From: Haberlea rhodopensis
Taxonomy: Eukaryota; Streptophyta; Magnoliopsida; Lamiales; Gesneriaceae
DNA: 64,000 nt
NCBI GenBank assembly: GCA_907163345.1
Contig: CAJQUN010000014.1
Location: 5,270,001-5,334,000, forward strand
Reading direction: 5' to 3'
Numbering within the stretch: the stretch's first letter is position 1; every line of letters starts with the position of its first letter. Positions 1 to 10,460 of this stretch are shown piece by piece. The translations under genes were made by a program, and so were the position numbers. A model generated the notes under the pieces. The model searched no databases and had not been told where the DNA came from. It saw only the letters and a list, made by a program, of their open reading frames with translations.

Positions 1-982
1 AGAGATCAAGCACAAATCAAAGGCGTTTTCATCCGAGAACGAAGAATTGCTTGGAAACTCGTGTTTTGTATCTATTCCTTATTACTTTTTATGAAGATTA
101 AGAACATGTTTTGTTATTTTCATCATTTTAGCATGAACTAACTCTTTAATTATAGGAGAACGGTGTGGCTTATTTTGAAACGTAGCGTTTTCATCCGAGA
201 ACAAAGAATTGCTTGGAAACTCGTGTTTTATATCTATTCCTTATTACTTTTTATGAAGATTAAGAACATGTTTTGTTATTTTCATTATTTTAGCATGAAC
301 TAACTCTTTAATTATAGGAGAACGGTGTGGCTTATTTTGAAACTACGTTTTTAATGATTTGATCTATTTATTGAGGTTTTCCAATTGGTTTATTTGTGTT
401 TTCTTGTCCTTAGTGCTTTTAATCTACTGGCCATAGATTGAATGATTTCATATTTGTAATCTATCACTCGAGAGAGAGGGGTTATGAATAGGAATATAGG
501 AAAACATATCGTAGAAAAGTTGACAGGCGTATGACTCCTACTAAGCCTTAGAACGAATCTAGCGCTGTTTGAATTGTTTAATAGTTTATCTTAGGTGGAC
601 ACATCAAGATGATTATAAGATAATTAATTATATTTGACCATCGGGAGAGATGATAGAATAATATAGGATTCGTTGTTAATAAACTAGGAAATTCCATAAT
701 ATTGAGATTGATGGATGTTGAACGTAGTGGATGAACAAGTGTGATCGGACTCCTAGATCTTTCTCTATTGACATTCCCTTTAAATCTTAGTTAATAGTCC
801 TTAGTTTTAAGTAAGTTATTTATCACTCTCTTACTTAATTTTCTAAATAAAATGACGATCATTATAATTTAGTACTTAGTTTGAATTATATAATCAATCC
901 CTGTGGATTCTACATTCATACTTAATATACACTATATTGCAATAATTGACACCGTACACTTGCAGTAAGATATCAAGCACCA
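1..982 (+). repeat. 5' LTR of element A (right part only)
   Basis: The sequence from about 340 to 500 matches the LTRs at 11261-11420 and (reverse) 16860-17000: a block around 'ctggccatagattgaatg' followed by a stretch like 'tatcactcgagagag'. The LTR ends in CA at 982, six bases before the primer site. Its left end lies outside the window. The terminal part carries the 'gacaccgtacacttgc' stretch found near the ends of all Athila-like LTRs here. No coding sequence is seen. Confidence 0.8.
23..346 (+). repeat. 162-bp tandem duplication inside the LTR of A
   Basis: Bases 23-184 and 185-346 are two nearly identical copies beginning at 'gcgttttcatccgagaac'. The matching region of the I1 LTR has a single copy. 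It could be slippage or unequal exchange in the LTR, or an assembly error. Confidence 0.8.
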
Positions 983-988
983 AGTTTT

Positions 989-1006
989 TGGCGCCATTGT
1001 TGGGGA
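989..1006 (+). other. Primer-binding site of A (tRNA-Asp)
   Basis: TGGCGCCATTGTTGGGGA differs at two positions from the H primer site TGGCGCCGTTGCCGGGGA, which complements the 3' end of plant tRNA-Asp. It lies six bases after the LTR end, with the same 'agtttt' spacer seen in I1, B and H. Confidence 0.8.
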
Positions 1007-1120
1007 TTGTTTTATTTAGTTCGAATTGATACTATACCAAGTGATCTTTGTTTTAATTTAGAGTTTTTGTTTTTTATTTTTATTTTGATTCTTTGTGTTT
1101 TCTCTTGGCCCTTACAATGT

Positions 1121-2836
1121 ATGCGAAAATACACGCTTCCTGAATCGCTTATATTTGATCCTGAGATCGAGAGAATTGCAAGAATATTGAGAAAGCAAAA
1201 AGGGAAGAGTTATCAATAATGGCTGAGAATTGAGATTACAATGAACCACCTCCACAAGTGAATGTTTAACCTCCATTGGCCATCAGAGACTATTTCAACC
1301 CAGTGGTCAACAATAACTATTCTGGCGTCGCCAACAGACTCTAAATGCCAATAACTTTGAGCTGAAACTTTCTTTGATAAATATGGTGCAACAAAACCAA
1401 TTTGTTGGTTCAGGTATTGAGGATCCCAATCTGCATCTCAGAATTTTCTTAGAAATAGTTGATACAGTGAAGATGAATGGTGCTCCTGAAGACGTCATAC
1501 GACTACAATTGTTCCCATTCTCTCTTATGGATCAAGCAAGGAGTTGGCTACAATCTTTATCAGATGGAGGAATTATTACATGGGCAGACATGGAATCTAA
1601 ATTCTTATCAAAATTCTTTCCACCAGCTAAGTTAGCCCAACTGAGAACCGAAATCAACACGTTCAGACAACTTGACTATGAACAACTTTCAAGCATGGGA
1701 GCGGTTCAAGGATTTACTATGACGACCTCAACACAATATGAGAATTGGGTGCAAATCCAATTATTCTATAATCGTTTGAATGGACCAATACAGATTATCG
1801 TAGATGCTGCAACTAGAGTTACGCTATTTGCTAAGACTGCCGATGATGCTTTTTATTTGCTTGAAAAAAATGTCGTCAATAGCTTCCAGTGGCCCATTGA
1901 GAGAGCCATAGCCCAACCACCCATAGGTATGTATGAAATTGATCATTTTACCGTTTTATCTGCACAATTGTCTGCTCCCACCACGCAGGTAGTAGCACTG
2001 AGCAAACAAGGAGCACCACCTACCATAGAATCAGTTGCAGTTGGGGTAATGTTGTCTGGCAAGGATGCTAATCAAGAACAAGCTCATTTAATCACAATAG
2101 GTTTCCCACAATAACCCATATCGGAACATTCAGTACCCGCAAGGATTTCACAATCATGAGAACTTCTCATATGCAAATAACAATAACGCACTAACTCCAC
2201 CACCTTGGTATGCCCCTCAAAAGAATGAAGATAACCATCTTTTGAAGATATAGTGGGTACTATTGTTGCTGAATCTGTGTAGAGGTTGAGGCAGACTGAT
2301 TCAAGGATGGATAAGATCAAGGGAACCATAAATAATATGGGAGCTACAATGAAGAATCTTGAGGTGCAGATTGGATAGTTAGCAGATGTGTTAAGCAATC
2401 AGAGCAGAGGGTCTCTTTTCCTAGCAATACAGAGGTGAATCCAAAGGAACAAGGTAAAGCCATTACCTTGAGAAATGGTAAGGAGATTGAAGATGTCACC
2501 CCAGTTATGCAAGAGGAAGAGCAAAGAGTAGAAAATGAGGTAGCCCCTGTAGAAGAACCAAAGAGAGTGAACATTGAGTCATCTCCTACACAGCCTGAAA
2601 AGCCTTCTCCTTTCAAGCCATCCCTTACATATCCTCAGAGGTTTAGAAAGAAAGCAATGGATGGCCAGTTTAGCAAGTTCTTGGACATATTCAAGAAGAT
2701 TCACATAAATATTCCATTCGCTGTTGCCTTGGAGCAAATGCCAAATTACACTAAATTCATGAAGGATGTGATGCCTAGGAAGAGAAAGTTGGCTCAGTTT
2801 GAGACAGTGAACCTGACAGAGGATGTAGTGCAATAA
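1121..2836 (+). pseudogene. Gag of element A, broken
   Basis: This would make the structural capsid protein of the particle. Three stretches in different frames match the I1 Gag along its length: 1121-1219 (starts MRKYTLPESL, ends at an early stop), 1374-2114 (capsid core with DPNLHLRIFLEI and SKFLSKFFPPAK) and 2435-2836 (C-terminal part with YPQRFRKKAMDGQFSKFLDI). A stop near 2114 and shifts between pieces abolish the frame. No CCHC zinc knuckle is seen, as in I1. The start is ATG 1121; the upstream open frame is leader. The call rests on alignment by eye to the intact I1 copy. Confidence 0.85.
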
Positions 2837-4133
2837 CAAAAGCTACCTCAAAAATTGAAAGATCTAGCGAATTTCATTATCCTTGCATAATTGGTGGTTC
2901 ATCATTTAATAAATCATTATGTGACTTAGGAGCAAGTATTAATTTGATGCCTCTTCCTGTTTTAGGAGCTTGGGACTTGGAGAGGTGAAGCCTACCACCA
3001 TCACATTGCAATTGGCTGATAGAACTCTTACCTATCCCCGCAGCATTATTGAGGATGTCTTAGTCAAGGTGGACAAATTAATTTCCAAGGCTGATTTTGT
3101 AACATTGTATATTGAGGAGGATAGAGATGTTCCACTAATTCTAGAGAGACCATTTTTGGCTACTGGTAAAGCCTTGATTGATGTGCAAAGAGGGGAGCTC
3201 ACCTTGAGTGTTGGAGGAGAGGAAGTTATGTTCAACATCTACAAAGCTCTCAAGGGACCTGATGAGGTAAGTGCTTGCCATTTTATAGATGTCATTGATT
3301 CTTGAATGAATTCATGTGATGTAGGAGAGAAGCAAGCAGATTATTTGAAGCATTGCATCGTTAACTCAATTACTAAATTGGAGGACAATGATTGGGGTAT
3401 TACAGAGCAACTGTTAGCACTTGAGGGGGTTACCTAAGAAGACATCTGAGAAGAAAGAGAAGATGTCTGATGCTCCACAATCTGAGAAACTCAAGACTGC
3501 TTCAGACTTGAAGGAACTGCCCGACCACCTCTACTATGCATTTTTAGGTGAGAATTCTACATTTCCAGTCATCATTTCTTCATCTCTTAATAGTGTAGAG
3601 AGGGAAAACTGCTGAGGGTATTGTAGAAAGTACAAGTCCGCCTTGGGGTGGTCAATATCCGACATCAAAGGATCAGCCCTTCAATATGCATGAACAAATT
3701 GATGGAGGAATCATATTCACCTCACACCGATCATCAAAGGCGACTGGATCCATCTATGATAGAAGTAGTGAAAAACTGAAGTCCTAAAGTTGTTGAATGC
3801 TGGCATTATCTATGCCATCTCTAACAGTCCTTGGGTCTCACCTGTGCAGACAGTAACTGGATGGCGAGTTTGCATTGACTATCGAAAGCTCAACAAGGCC
3901 ACGAGAAAAGAACTATTTCCCTCTACCATTTATTGATCAGAAGCTTGATAGACTTGCAGGGTACTAGTATTAATGTTTCTTGATGGATGCTCTTGGTACA
4001 ATCATATTATGATAGCTCCTGAAGATCAAGAGAAAACTACATTCACCTGCCCATATGGGACATATGCTTTTAGGAGGATGCCGTTTGGACTATGCAATGT
4101 GATGCGTGTGAAACGTACCTACGGTGCAAGTTA
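2837..4133 (+). pseudogene. Protease and start of reverse transcriptase of A (first copy)
   Basis: The protease active-site motif DLGAS is at about 2923-2937. The frame then breaks near 2965, and 2970-3305 continues the protease domain (VKPTTITLQLADR, then a variant of the LILGRPFLATG motif). A linker follows (3421-3615), then the RT N-terminal half with WRVCIDYRKLNKATR near 3860 and FRRMPFGLCN near 4075-4098. Several one-base shifts differ from the second copy. It ends with about 35 bases that match the outer end of the I1 LTR but lack a few bases, although I1 itself lies 1.9 kb downstream. Confidence 0.8.
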
Positions 4134-4530
4134 GTTATCTTTGTACACAGAAGTCCATAGACTTTTAGTATTCTTTATTTGATCAGCATAATCTTACATC
4201 CAAACTTCAAGCCAATTGTCAGCTAGAACATACCATCATCCTCAATACGGAGTTTTAGGCCAGATAGAAGATTTTTCTAAGCCGAACCTGGTTGGAAAAA
4301 ATGGCCAGCCATTAACAGGCTGCACCAGTTCGAAACAACTACATAGAATCAGTTGGGGCCTAAGGAAGAACAAGCTATTTAATCACAATCCGGATCTTCT
4401 TCAACAAAACTTCGAATGGTATGCCCTGGACCATACTTTTGAAGATAAATGAATTCCAATCAACTGTTTCACAAGCCTAATTCATTTGAAGGATGAATAT
4501 GGTATGAGACCTAGGAGAGTAGTAGTAAAG
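4134..4530 (+). other. Garbled stretch resembling Gag of A with many deletions
   Basis: Short blocks match the Gag region between about 1700 and 2550 in the same order, for example 'catagaatcagttg', 'atttaatcacaat' and 'tggtatgccc', separated by missing bases. Overall length is less than half of the segment it resembles. No reliable gene can be called. The pattern looks more like low-quality read consensus than biological decay. Confidence 0.5.
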
Positions 4531-6001
4531 TCCTTTCAAGCCATCCTTACATATCCTCATTAGAAAGAAAGCAATGATGGCCAGTTTAGCAAGTTCTTGG
4601 ACATATTCAAGAAGATTCACCCATTCGCTGTTGCCTTGGAAAATGCCAAATTACACTAAATTCATGAAGGATGTGATGCCTAGGAAGAGAAAGTTGGCTC
4701 AGTTTGAGACAGTGAACCTGACAGAGGATGAGTGCAATAACAAAAGCTACCTCAAAAATTGAAAGATCTAGCGAATTTCATTATCCTTGCATAATTGGTG
4801 GTTCATCATTTAATAAATCATTATGTGACTTAGGAGCAAGTATTAATTTGATGCCTCTTCCTGTTTTAGGAGCTTGGGACTTGGAGAGGTGAAGCCTACC
4901 ACCATCACATTGCAATTGGCTGATAGAACTCTTACCTATCCCCGCAGCATTATTGAGGATGTCTTAGTCAAGGTGGACAAATTAATTTCCAAGGCTGATT
5001 TTGTAACATTGTATATTGAGGAGGATAGAGATGTTCCACTAATTCTAGAGAGACCATTTTTGGCTACTGGTAAAGCCTTGATTGATGTGCAAAGAGGGGA
5101 GCTCACCTTGAGTGTTGGAGGAGAGGAAGTTATGTTTCAACATCTACAAAGCTCTCAAGGGACCTGATGAGGTAAGTGCTTGCCATTTTATAGATGTCAT
5201 TGATTCTTGAATGAATTCATGTGATGTAGGAGAGAAGCAAGCAGATTATTTGAAGCATTGCATCGTTAACTCAATTACTAAATTGGAGGACAATGATTGG
5301 GGTATTACAGAGCAACTGTTAGCACTTGAGGGGGTTACCTAAGAAGACATCTGAGAAGAAAGAGAAGATGTCTGATGCTCCACAATCTGAGAAACTCAAG
5401 ACTGCTTCAGACTTGAAGGAACTGCCCGACCACCTCTACTATGCATTTTTAGTTGAGAATTCTACATTTCCAGTCATCATTTCTTCATCTCTTAATAGTG
5501 TAGAGAGGGAAAACTGCTGAGGGTATTGAGAAAGTACAAGTCCGCCTTGGGGTGGTCAATATCCGACATCAAAGGATCAGCCCTTCAATATGCATGAACA
5601 AATTGATGGAGGAATCATATTCACCTCACACCGATCATCAAAGGCGACTGGATCCATCTATGATAGAAGTAGTGAAAACTGAAGTCCTAAAGTTGTTGAA
5701 TGCTGGCATTATCTATGCCATCTCTAACAGTCCTTGGGTCTCACCTGTGCAGACAGTAACTGGATGGCGAGTTTGCATTGACTATCGAAAGCTCAACAAG
5801 GCCACGAGAAAAGACCATTTCCCTCTACCATTTATTGATCAGAAGCTTGATAGACTTGCAGGGTACTAGTATTAATGTTTCTTGATGGATGCTCTTGGTA
5901 CAATCATATTATGATAGCTCCTGAAGATCAAGAGAAAACTACATTCACCTGCCCATATGGGACATATGCTTTTAGGAGGATGCCGTTTGGACTATGCAAT
6001 G
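4531..6001 (+). pseudogene. Second copy of A's Gag end, protease and reverse transcriptase start
   Basis: It repeats about 2600-4098 at an offset close to 1902-1905 bases with about 99% identity once past 4650. It holds the Gag end (4574-4762), protease (4874-5167), linker (5326-5520) and RT start (5552-5869). The first 120 bases have several 1-9 base deletions relative to the first copy. The last codons are those for RMPFGLCN, where I1 is inserted; the TSD CAATG is 5997-6001. As with the first copy, no complete frame remains. Confidence 0.8.
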
Positions 6002-7346
6002 TGATGCGTGTGAAACGTACCGCAAGTGTACGGTGTCAAGTTTTAGTATAGGAATTTGAAAGTACGGATGTCGAACCCACAGGGATTGAAAATTAAGTTA
6101 CACCAAGTACTGTAATTAGAATAGTCTCGACTTTATTTAGATAACCGATAGCAATATTATTATATTAATCTACCAAATAAAATAGAAGATTAACAAGATG
6201 GTAATTTAAGTGGAGAAAATCAATGAGAACGGATTCTAGAGGTTCGACTTCACTCAACTATCCACTATGTCGTGTTTTCCTAGTTTACTAGCCGAGAATT
6301 CTTATTTGTTTCTACTCCCCCTCCCAGGTGTCAAGCAGAAGTAATTATCTAACATTAATCTTGATATCCCTATCTAAGATTAATTATCAAACAATTGTAA
6401 AAGCGCAGTAATTCCTTTGACGACTTCTACGGAGTTATAGGCCTTCCGAACAATATAACTACCACGATACGAATTCCTTCTTTCCTATTCACAACCCCCT
6501 CTCCCGAGTGATAGATCACGAATATGGAATCATTCAATCCATGGCCAGTAGATTAAAAGCATTAAGAACAGGAAAACATAAATAAACCATACGGAAATCC
6601 AAATAAACTTCAAGTCAAGATCCGTATAACTCTAGAATAATAAATTAGTTCATGAATACATTAATTAAACACATAGACATGTTCTTAATCATCATAAACA
6701 TAAGGGAATAGATAATCAAACGAATTGGATGATGGCCCTCCGTCCCCGGTAGTCGTCGTCGTCTTCTCCGTGGTCAAAATCTCTACCCTTCGTTGTAAGC
6801 GCACCGCCTCGAATGATCTCCTCCCCTTCTCTTTAACTCTCGGTCGTGTACTGCTCTTCTACGTGAATTCCTCTCCCAAAATCCGTGAATTTCTTCTCAC
6901 CTCTCTCCCCCCTTTATTTATGTGAATTATTTCTCGCCTGCTGCTCTCCTTCCCTTCCTGTTCGTGTCAATATTTTCTTCCGTATCTCTCTATCTTTCCG
7001 CACCCCCTTTCTAACTTTCTTTCCATGTATATATATCTCCTTCCTATTTCTTCTTTTCTTTCCTTCTTTCTCATGTATATATATTATATTATATTATAAT
7101 ATAATATAATATAATATAATCTTGCCATTTGACATGCCCCAGTGCATGATTATTTAACCGTTGAGTCCCAATTTGAATTCTTGTCACATTTATGTATTTT
7201 TCACCATCTTTTAATAATAAAATGCTTAATTCCTTGGATTCCTGCAAAACAACCAAAACAACAACAAAAGACGTAATTCTGCTCGAATACCAACACTAAA
7301 CCATGCAAAATAAGAGGAAATATAAGTGTATAAAATACACTTATCA
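6002..7346 (-). repeat. 3' LTR of I1, mosaic of two LTR subfamilies
   Basis: Bases 6002 to about 6280 follow the H LTR (49846 onward). About 6280-6610 are nearly identical to the I1 LTR at 16655-16990. About 6610-7280 follow H again. The last 65 bases and terminal hairpin are I1-like. It starts TG, ends CA, and adjoins a reversed polypurine tract at 7347. A pyrimidine-rich stretch (6730-7075) and an AT repeat (7080-7120) lie within. It lacks the GGCGTAATTACGCC array of the I1 LTR. Confidence 0.85.
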
Positions 7347-7502
7347 AACCCCCTAAACTTAAACTTTTGCTAGTCCCGAGCAAAATAGAAATGGAAAAAG
7401 ACTAAGAAATAAAAGAGAAAAAGAAAACACACTACTAACGCAAGTCATGAAATGTTATAATTGCAAATTGGCCTCGAAGATTAATTGTCTAAAAATTTCA
7501 AA
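7347..7502 (-). other. Polypurine tract and 3'-terminal noncoding piece, H subfamily
   Basis: On the - strand this reads 'agtttagggggtt' directly before the LTR, the plus-strand primer. The next 150 bases match 51354-51500 of H far better than the equivalent part of I1 near 10320-10458. The match stops at an A-rich run (about 7499-7515), where orientation flips. Confidence 0.75.
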
Positions 7503-7514
7503 AAAAAAAAAAAA

Positions 7515-7737
7515 ATGCCGTAGCGTAGGCATAACTACGCCTGTTTTCGGCGTAGTTACGCCTACCATTTTTTAAAAAAAGTTTTCAAAGCCGTAGGAAA
7601 GGCGTAATTACGCCTCTCCAGCGGCGTAATTACGCCTCGCGTATTTTTACGCCTCTTCCCCTAAATTTTTCAATTTTGATTTTTTTTCTCTTCAATCTCT
7701 CTTAATTAAGCTATCCCACCTCTAAAGTCCATATTTG
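7515..7737 (+). repeat. Copy of a 3' UTR segment with palindrome pairs, joined to integrase
   Basis: Similar to 8475-8692 (blocks 'ctccagcggcgtaatt' and 'cccacctctaaagtcc'). Palindromes of the GGCGTAATTACGCC type start at 7529, 7549, 7601 and 7623. At about 7737 it runs straight into integrase coding sequence, which is not its normal place. Confidence 0.7.
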
Positions 7738-8358
7738 GCTTATCATCCACAGACTAATGGCCAAGCCAAAATTTCTAACCGAGAAATTAAGCTAATTCTT
7801 GAAAAGACGGTCAGTATTAACCGAAAGGATTGGGCCCTGAAATTGGATGATGCATTATGGGCATACCGAACTGCATTCAAAACTCCCATAGGGATGTCCC
7901 CATATCGTCTAGTCTTTGGGAAAGCATGCCACTTACCGGTAGAGTTGGAACATCGGGCTTTCTGGGCCATAAAGAAGCTGAACTTTGATTTGAAGGAGGC
8001 TGATGAGCAACGGTTGCTACAGCTCACTGAGATGGATGAGTTTCGTAATGAAGCGTACGAAAATGCTAAGATCTACAAGGAGCGAACGAAGAATTGGCAT
8101 GACAAGCAAATCGTGAGAAGAGAGTTTATTCCTGGTCAGAAAGTGCTATTATATAACTCTCGTCTCCGACTATTTCCAGGAAAGTTGAAGTCACGATGGT
8201 CTGGGCCGTTCACTATTGAGAAAGTGACCCCATATGGAGCAATTGAACTGAAATGCGATGACGGTCACACATTTCAAGCAAATGGGCAGCGTTTGATGCA
8301 TTATTTTGGGGAAGAATTAAGAGACGTGGACGAGGTTCACCTGAGCGAGCCTAAGTGA
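7738..8358 (+). pseudogene. Integrase C-terminal half of I1 (inverted fragment)
   Basis: Open for about 206 codons, beginning AYHPQTNGQAKISNREIK and ending at TGA after LSEPK. It holds the last part of the catalytic core and the C-terminal DNA-binding domain (SRLRLFPGKLKSRWSGPF), which matches Athila-type integrases. The catalytic glutamate of the D,D-35-E triad, expected at the K of GQAKISN, is replaced by lysine; the A copy has E at this place. The N-terminal half of the protein is on the opposite strand near 11712-11960, and roughly 55-60 residues between the halves are missing. It cannot act alone. Confidence 0.85.
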
Positions 8359-8402
8359 ATGGATGGAAGACAGTCGGGCCGAGGACTATAAACTAAGCGC
8401 TT

Positions 8403-8420
8403 TTCGGGAGGCAACCCGAA
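8403..8420 (+). other. Conserved hairpin after the integrase stop (AGGCAA loop)
   Basis: Stem TTCGGG/CCCGAA encloses the loop AGGCAA. The H copy (53046-53063, - strand) has stem CTTGGG/CTCAAG around the same loop, with paired bases changed on both sides. In A the element is cut off by D at this point. The function is unknown; a signal in the RNA is my inference. Confidence 0.6.
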
Positions 8421-8488
8421 TCCTGTATCCTTATTTTATTTGGATTTTATAAAAAAAAATATATATATATTTGAGATGCCGTAGGACA

Positions 8489-8596
8489 GGCGTAACTACG
8501 CCTCTTTGTGGCGTAATTACGCCTGTCAATTTTCAGAAAATTTTAAGAAGCCGTAGGCGAGGCGTAATTACGCCTCTCCAGCGGCGTAATTACGCC
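8489..8596. repeat. Two pairs of GGCGTAATTACGCC-type palindromes in the 3' UTR
   Basis: Starts at 8489 and 8510, then 8561 and 8583. Spacing within pairs is 21 and 22 bases and between pair starts 72, the same design as the array in the I1 LTR. Three of the four are perfect 14-base palindromes. Confidence 0.85.
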
Positions 8597-8865
8597 TCGC
8601 GTATTTTAGTCCTCTTCCCCTCATATTTTCAATTCCGATTTTTTCTCTTCAATCTCTCTTAATTAAGCTACCCCACCTCTAAAGTCCATATTTTTATCGA
8701 TTAATTGCAGGTTTTTGGAGTCAACTGGTGCAAGGAAGCAAGTTTAGGGGGGTTGCAACAAAGTGGTCTAGCTTAGCCAACCAAATCGAAAGTTCTTCAT
8801 CTAAGGATTGCCGCCGACTTTCCAGCCAGCACTTTTTCCACAACCGCCCCCGACGATATGGATGA

Positions 8866-8887
8866 CGATGACCACTGACGGTCATCG
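8866..8887 (+). other. Conserved hairpin with ACTGAC loop, I1 copy
   Basis: Stem CGATGACC/GGTCATCG (8 bp) around loop ACTGAC. Equivalent hairpins are in B (23485-23508) and H (52858-52877, - strand) with the same loop and compensatory stem changes. Confidence 0.65.
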
Positions 8888-10444
8888 ATTATGTATGTGC
8901 ATCGTTCTATTTATTCCTTCATGTGTATGCATTGAGGACAATGCACATTTCTAAGTTTAGGGGGGTACTTTGAACTAGTCAAACTACTTGGATTTCTGTT
9001 GCTTTTGTGTGTTTGTTTTCCTTATTTTGATTGGTTTGTCTTGATTTAGAGTCTGTTGAGTTTTGAGTGTCATAAGTTGTATTACAAGTCAGTTGAGGCC
9101 AATGATGAAAAATTGAGTTGATTTGTGGAAAATTTTAAAATTTTCATGTTTTCATGTTGCTCTTGAGTTCTCACATATTCTTGCACTAGAACCCATGACC
9201 ATTTGATTAATCAATGATGATTTGAACGAACACAAAAATGATATAGGCAATTCTTGATAATTTGGGCCTTGATTCTTTCATAGAAAATTGCCATAGTAGC
9301 CCCTTTGAGCTTAAATGTAAAAGAATGAGGATTGAATTGTTTGCAATATCTTTTAGAATCTCATTCAAATTTTCTCTGATATTACCATGGTTTTCAGATG
9401 CAACTGAGCACATTGGTCAAATCATGTAAGTTATTTGTGAATTGAGAGTAGTATAGAACTTACTATAGTAATCTTTGAGGCGAAATACAGACATATGTGG
9501 CTTAGGAATGATTTAGGCAATTTTTTTTTATCGTTTGAGCCTTTGAAGCCACCAAAATACATCATTTTCATCTGTAGTTACCCTTTTGAGCTTATTGAAA
9601 ATCGAATGGCATGTGCTTAGGCACATAATAACCCCATTCGGCATCATTTCAAAATCCCACATTGACCACCTTGCTAAAGCTTATACACTATTTCCTACCC
9701 TCAAGGGAGTAAGCTTCTATTGCGCTTTAAAAGTTCAAATAACTCCTACGATCTTAATTGAAAATGAGAAGTGGAGTAACGAAAAAAAAAGAGAAAAAAG
9801 AGAAAAATAATGAGGTGATTAATGATGAGGAGGATGAGAAAAGAGGATGAATTGAAATGAAAAGAAAATTGATGAATCATCAATAGAAGGAGTCGAAAGC
9901 GGGATGAGAATGGGCAAATTGATTATAATTTCAACTTACTCTCTTGCTTTGAATATCTTTCCTTTTATTGAAGCCATGAGCCAAAGCCTAACGTTACAAG
10001 CTTATTAAGACCTATTGACCAAGCCACATTTGTCTAATATACTAGTGGAGAAGGTTATGAATAGTGAACCCATGACACTCGAGAAACACTTGTAATAAAC
10101 ATGGTTTTGACATTCACATATGAGCATCTCATTACCTAGTCTTGATGCATTGTTAGCATTCATCAAAATACACTCTGTTTTTTAACAATGCAATTTGAAC
10201 CTATACCTTGCAAAGTCCTATTGATTTGTGTGAGTTAAGATTGCTTTAATGATTACATGGAAATGGTAGCACACACACACGTGAGAATTCTTGAGAAAAT
10301 GATATGCATGTCTGAATACTTCTGAGGCCTACACAATTGGAATGTTTTACAACTTTGTTTTGTGTGTCTTTTCGTGTCAGTTTAGTTTTGATTTGTTTTT
10401 GTTTTGTTTTTTTGTGTTGTTTTGCTCGGGACTAGCAAAAGTTT

Positions 10445-10458
10445 AAGTTTAGGGGGTT
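10445..10458 (+). other. Polypurine tract of I1
   Basis: 'aagtttagggggtt' directly abuts the LTR start TGATAAG at 10459. This is the usual site where plus-strand DNA synthesis is primed. Confidence 0.8.
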
Positions 10459-10460
10459 TG

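Larger units (their letters stand above)
8359..10458 (+). other. Long 3' UTR of I1
   Basis: About 2.1 kb without a credible gene. In order: hairpin with AGGCAA loop (8403-8420), two palindrome pairs (8489-8596), a purine tract near 8740, hairpin with ACTGAC loop (8866-8887), a GAGGACAATGCAC box (8934-8946) followed by a purine tract (8953-8965), a box containing 'gatataggcaattcttga' (about 9240), a second diverged copy of it (about 9507), and the polypurine tract at 10445-10458. The order matches H (reverse, 51354-53083) and B. Confidence 0.8.

Noticed and set aside
7080..7125. AT dinucleotide-rich repeats as a sign of a satellite or origin
   Set aside because: They are short microsatellites inside H-type LTRs and recur at 51088-51127 and 55455-55498 for that reason.
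8359..10458. Possible env-like gene after integrase, as reported for some Athila elements
   Set aside because: No frame of useful length and no membrane or signal segments; the region holds hairpins, palindromes and purine tracts.
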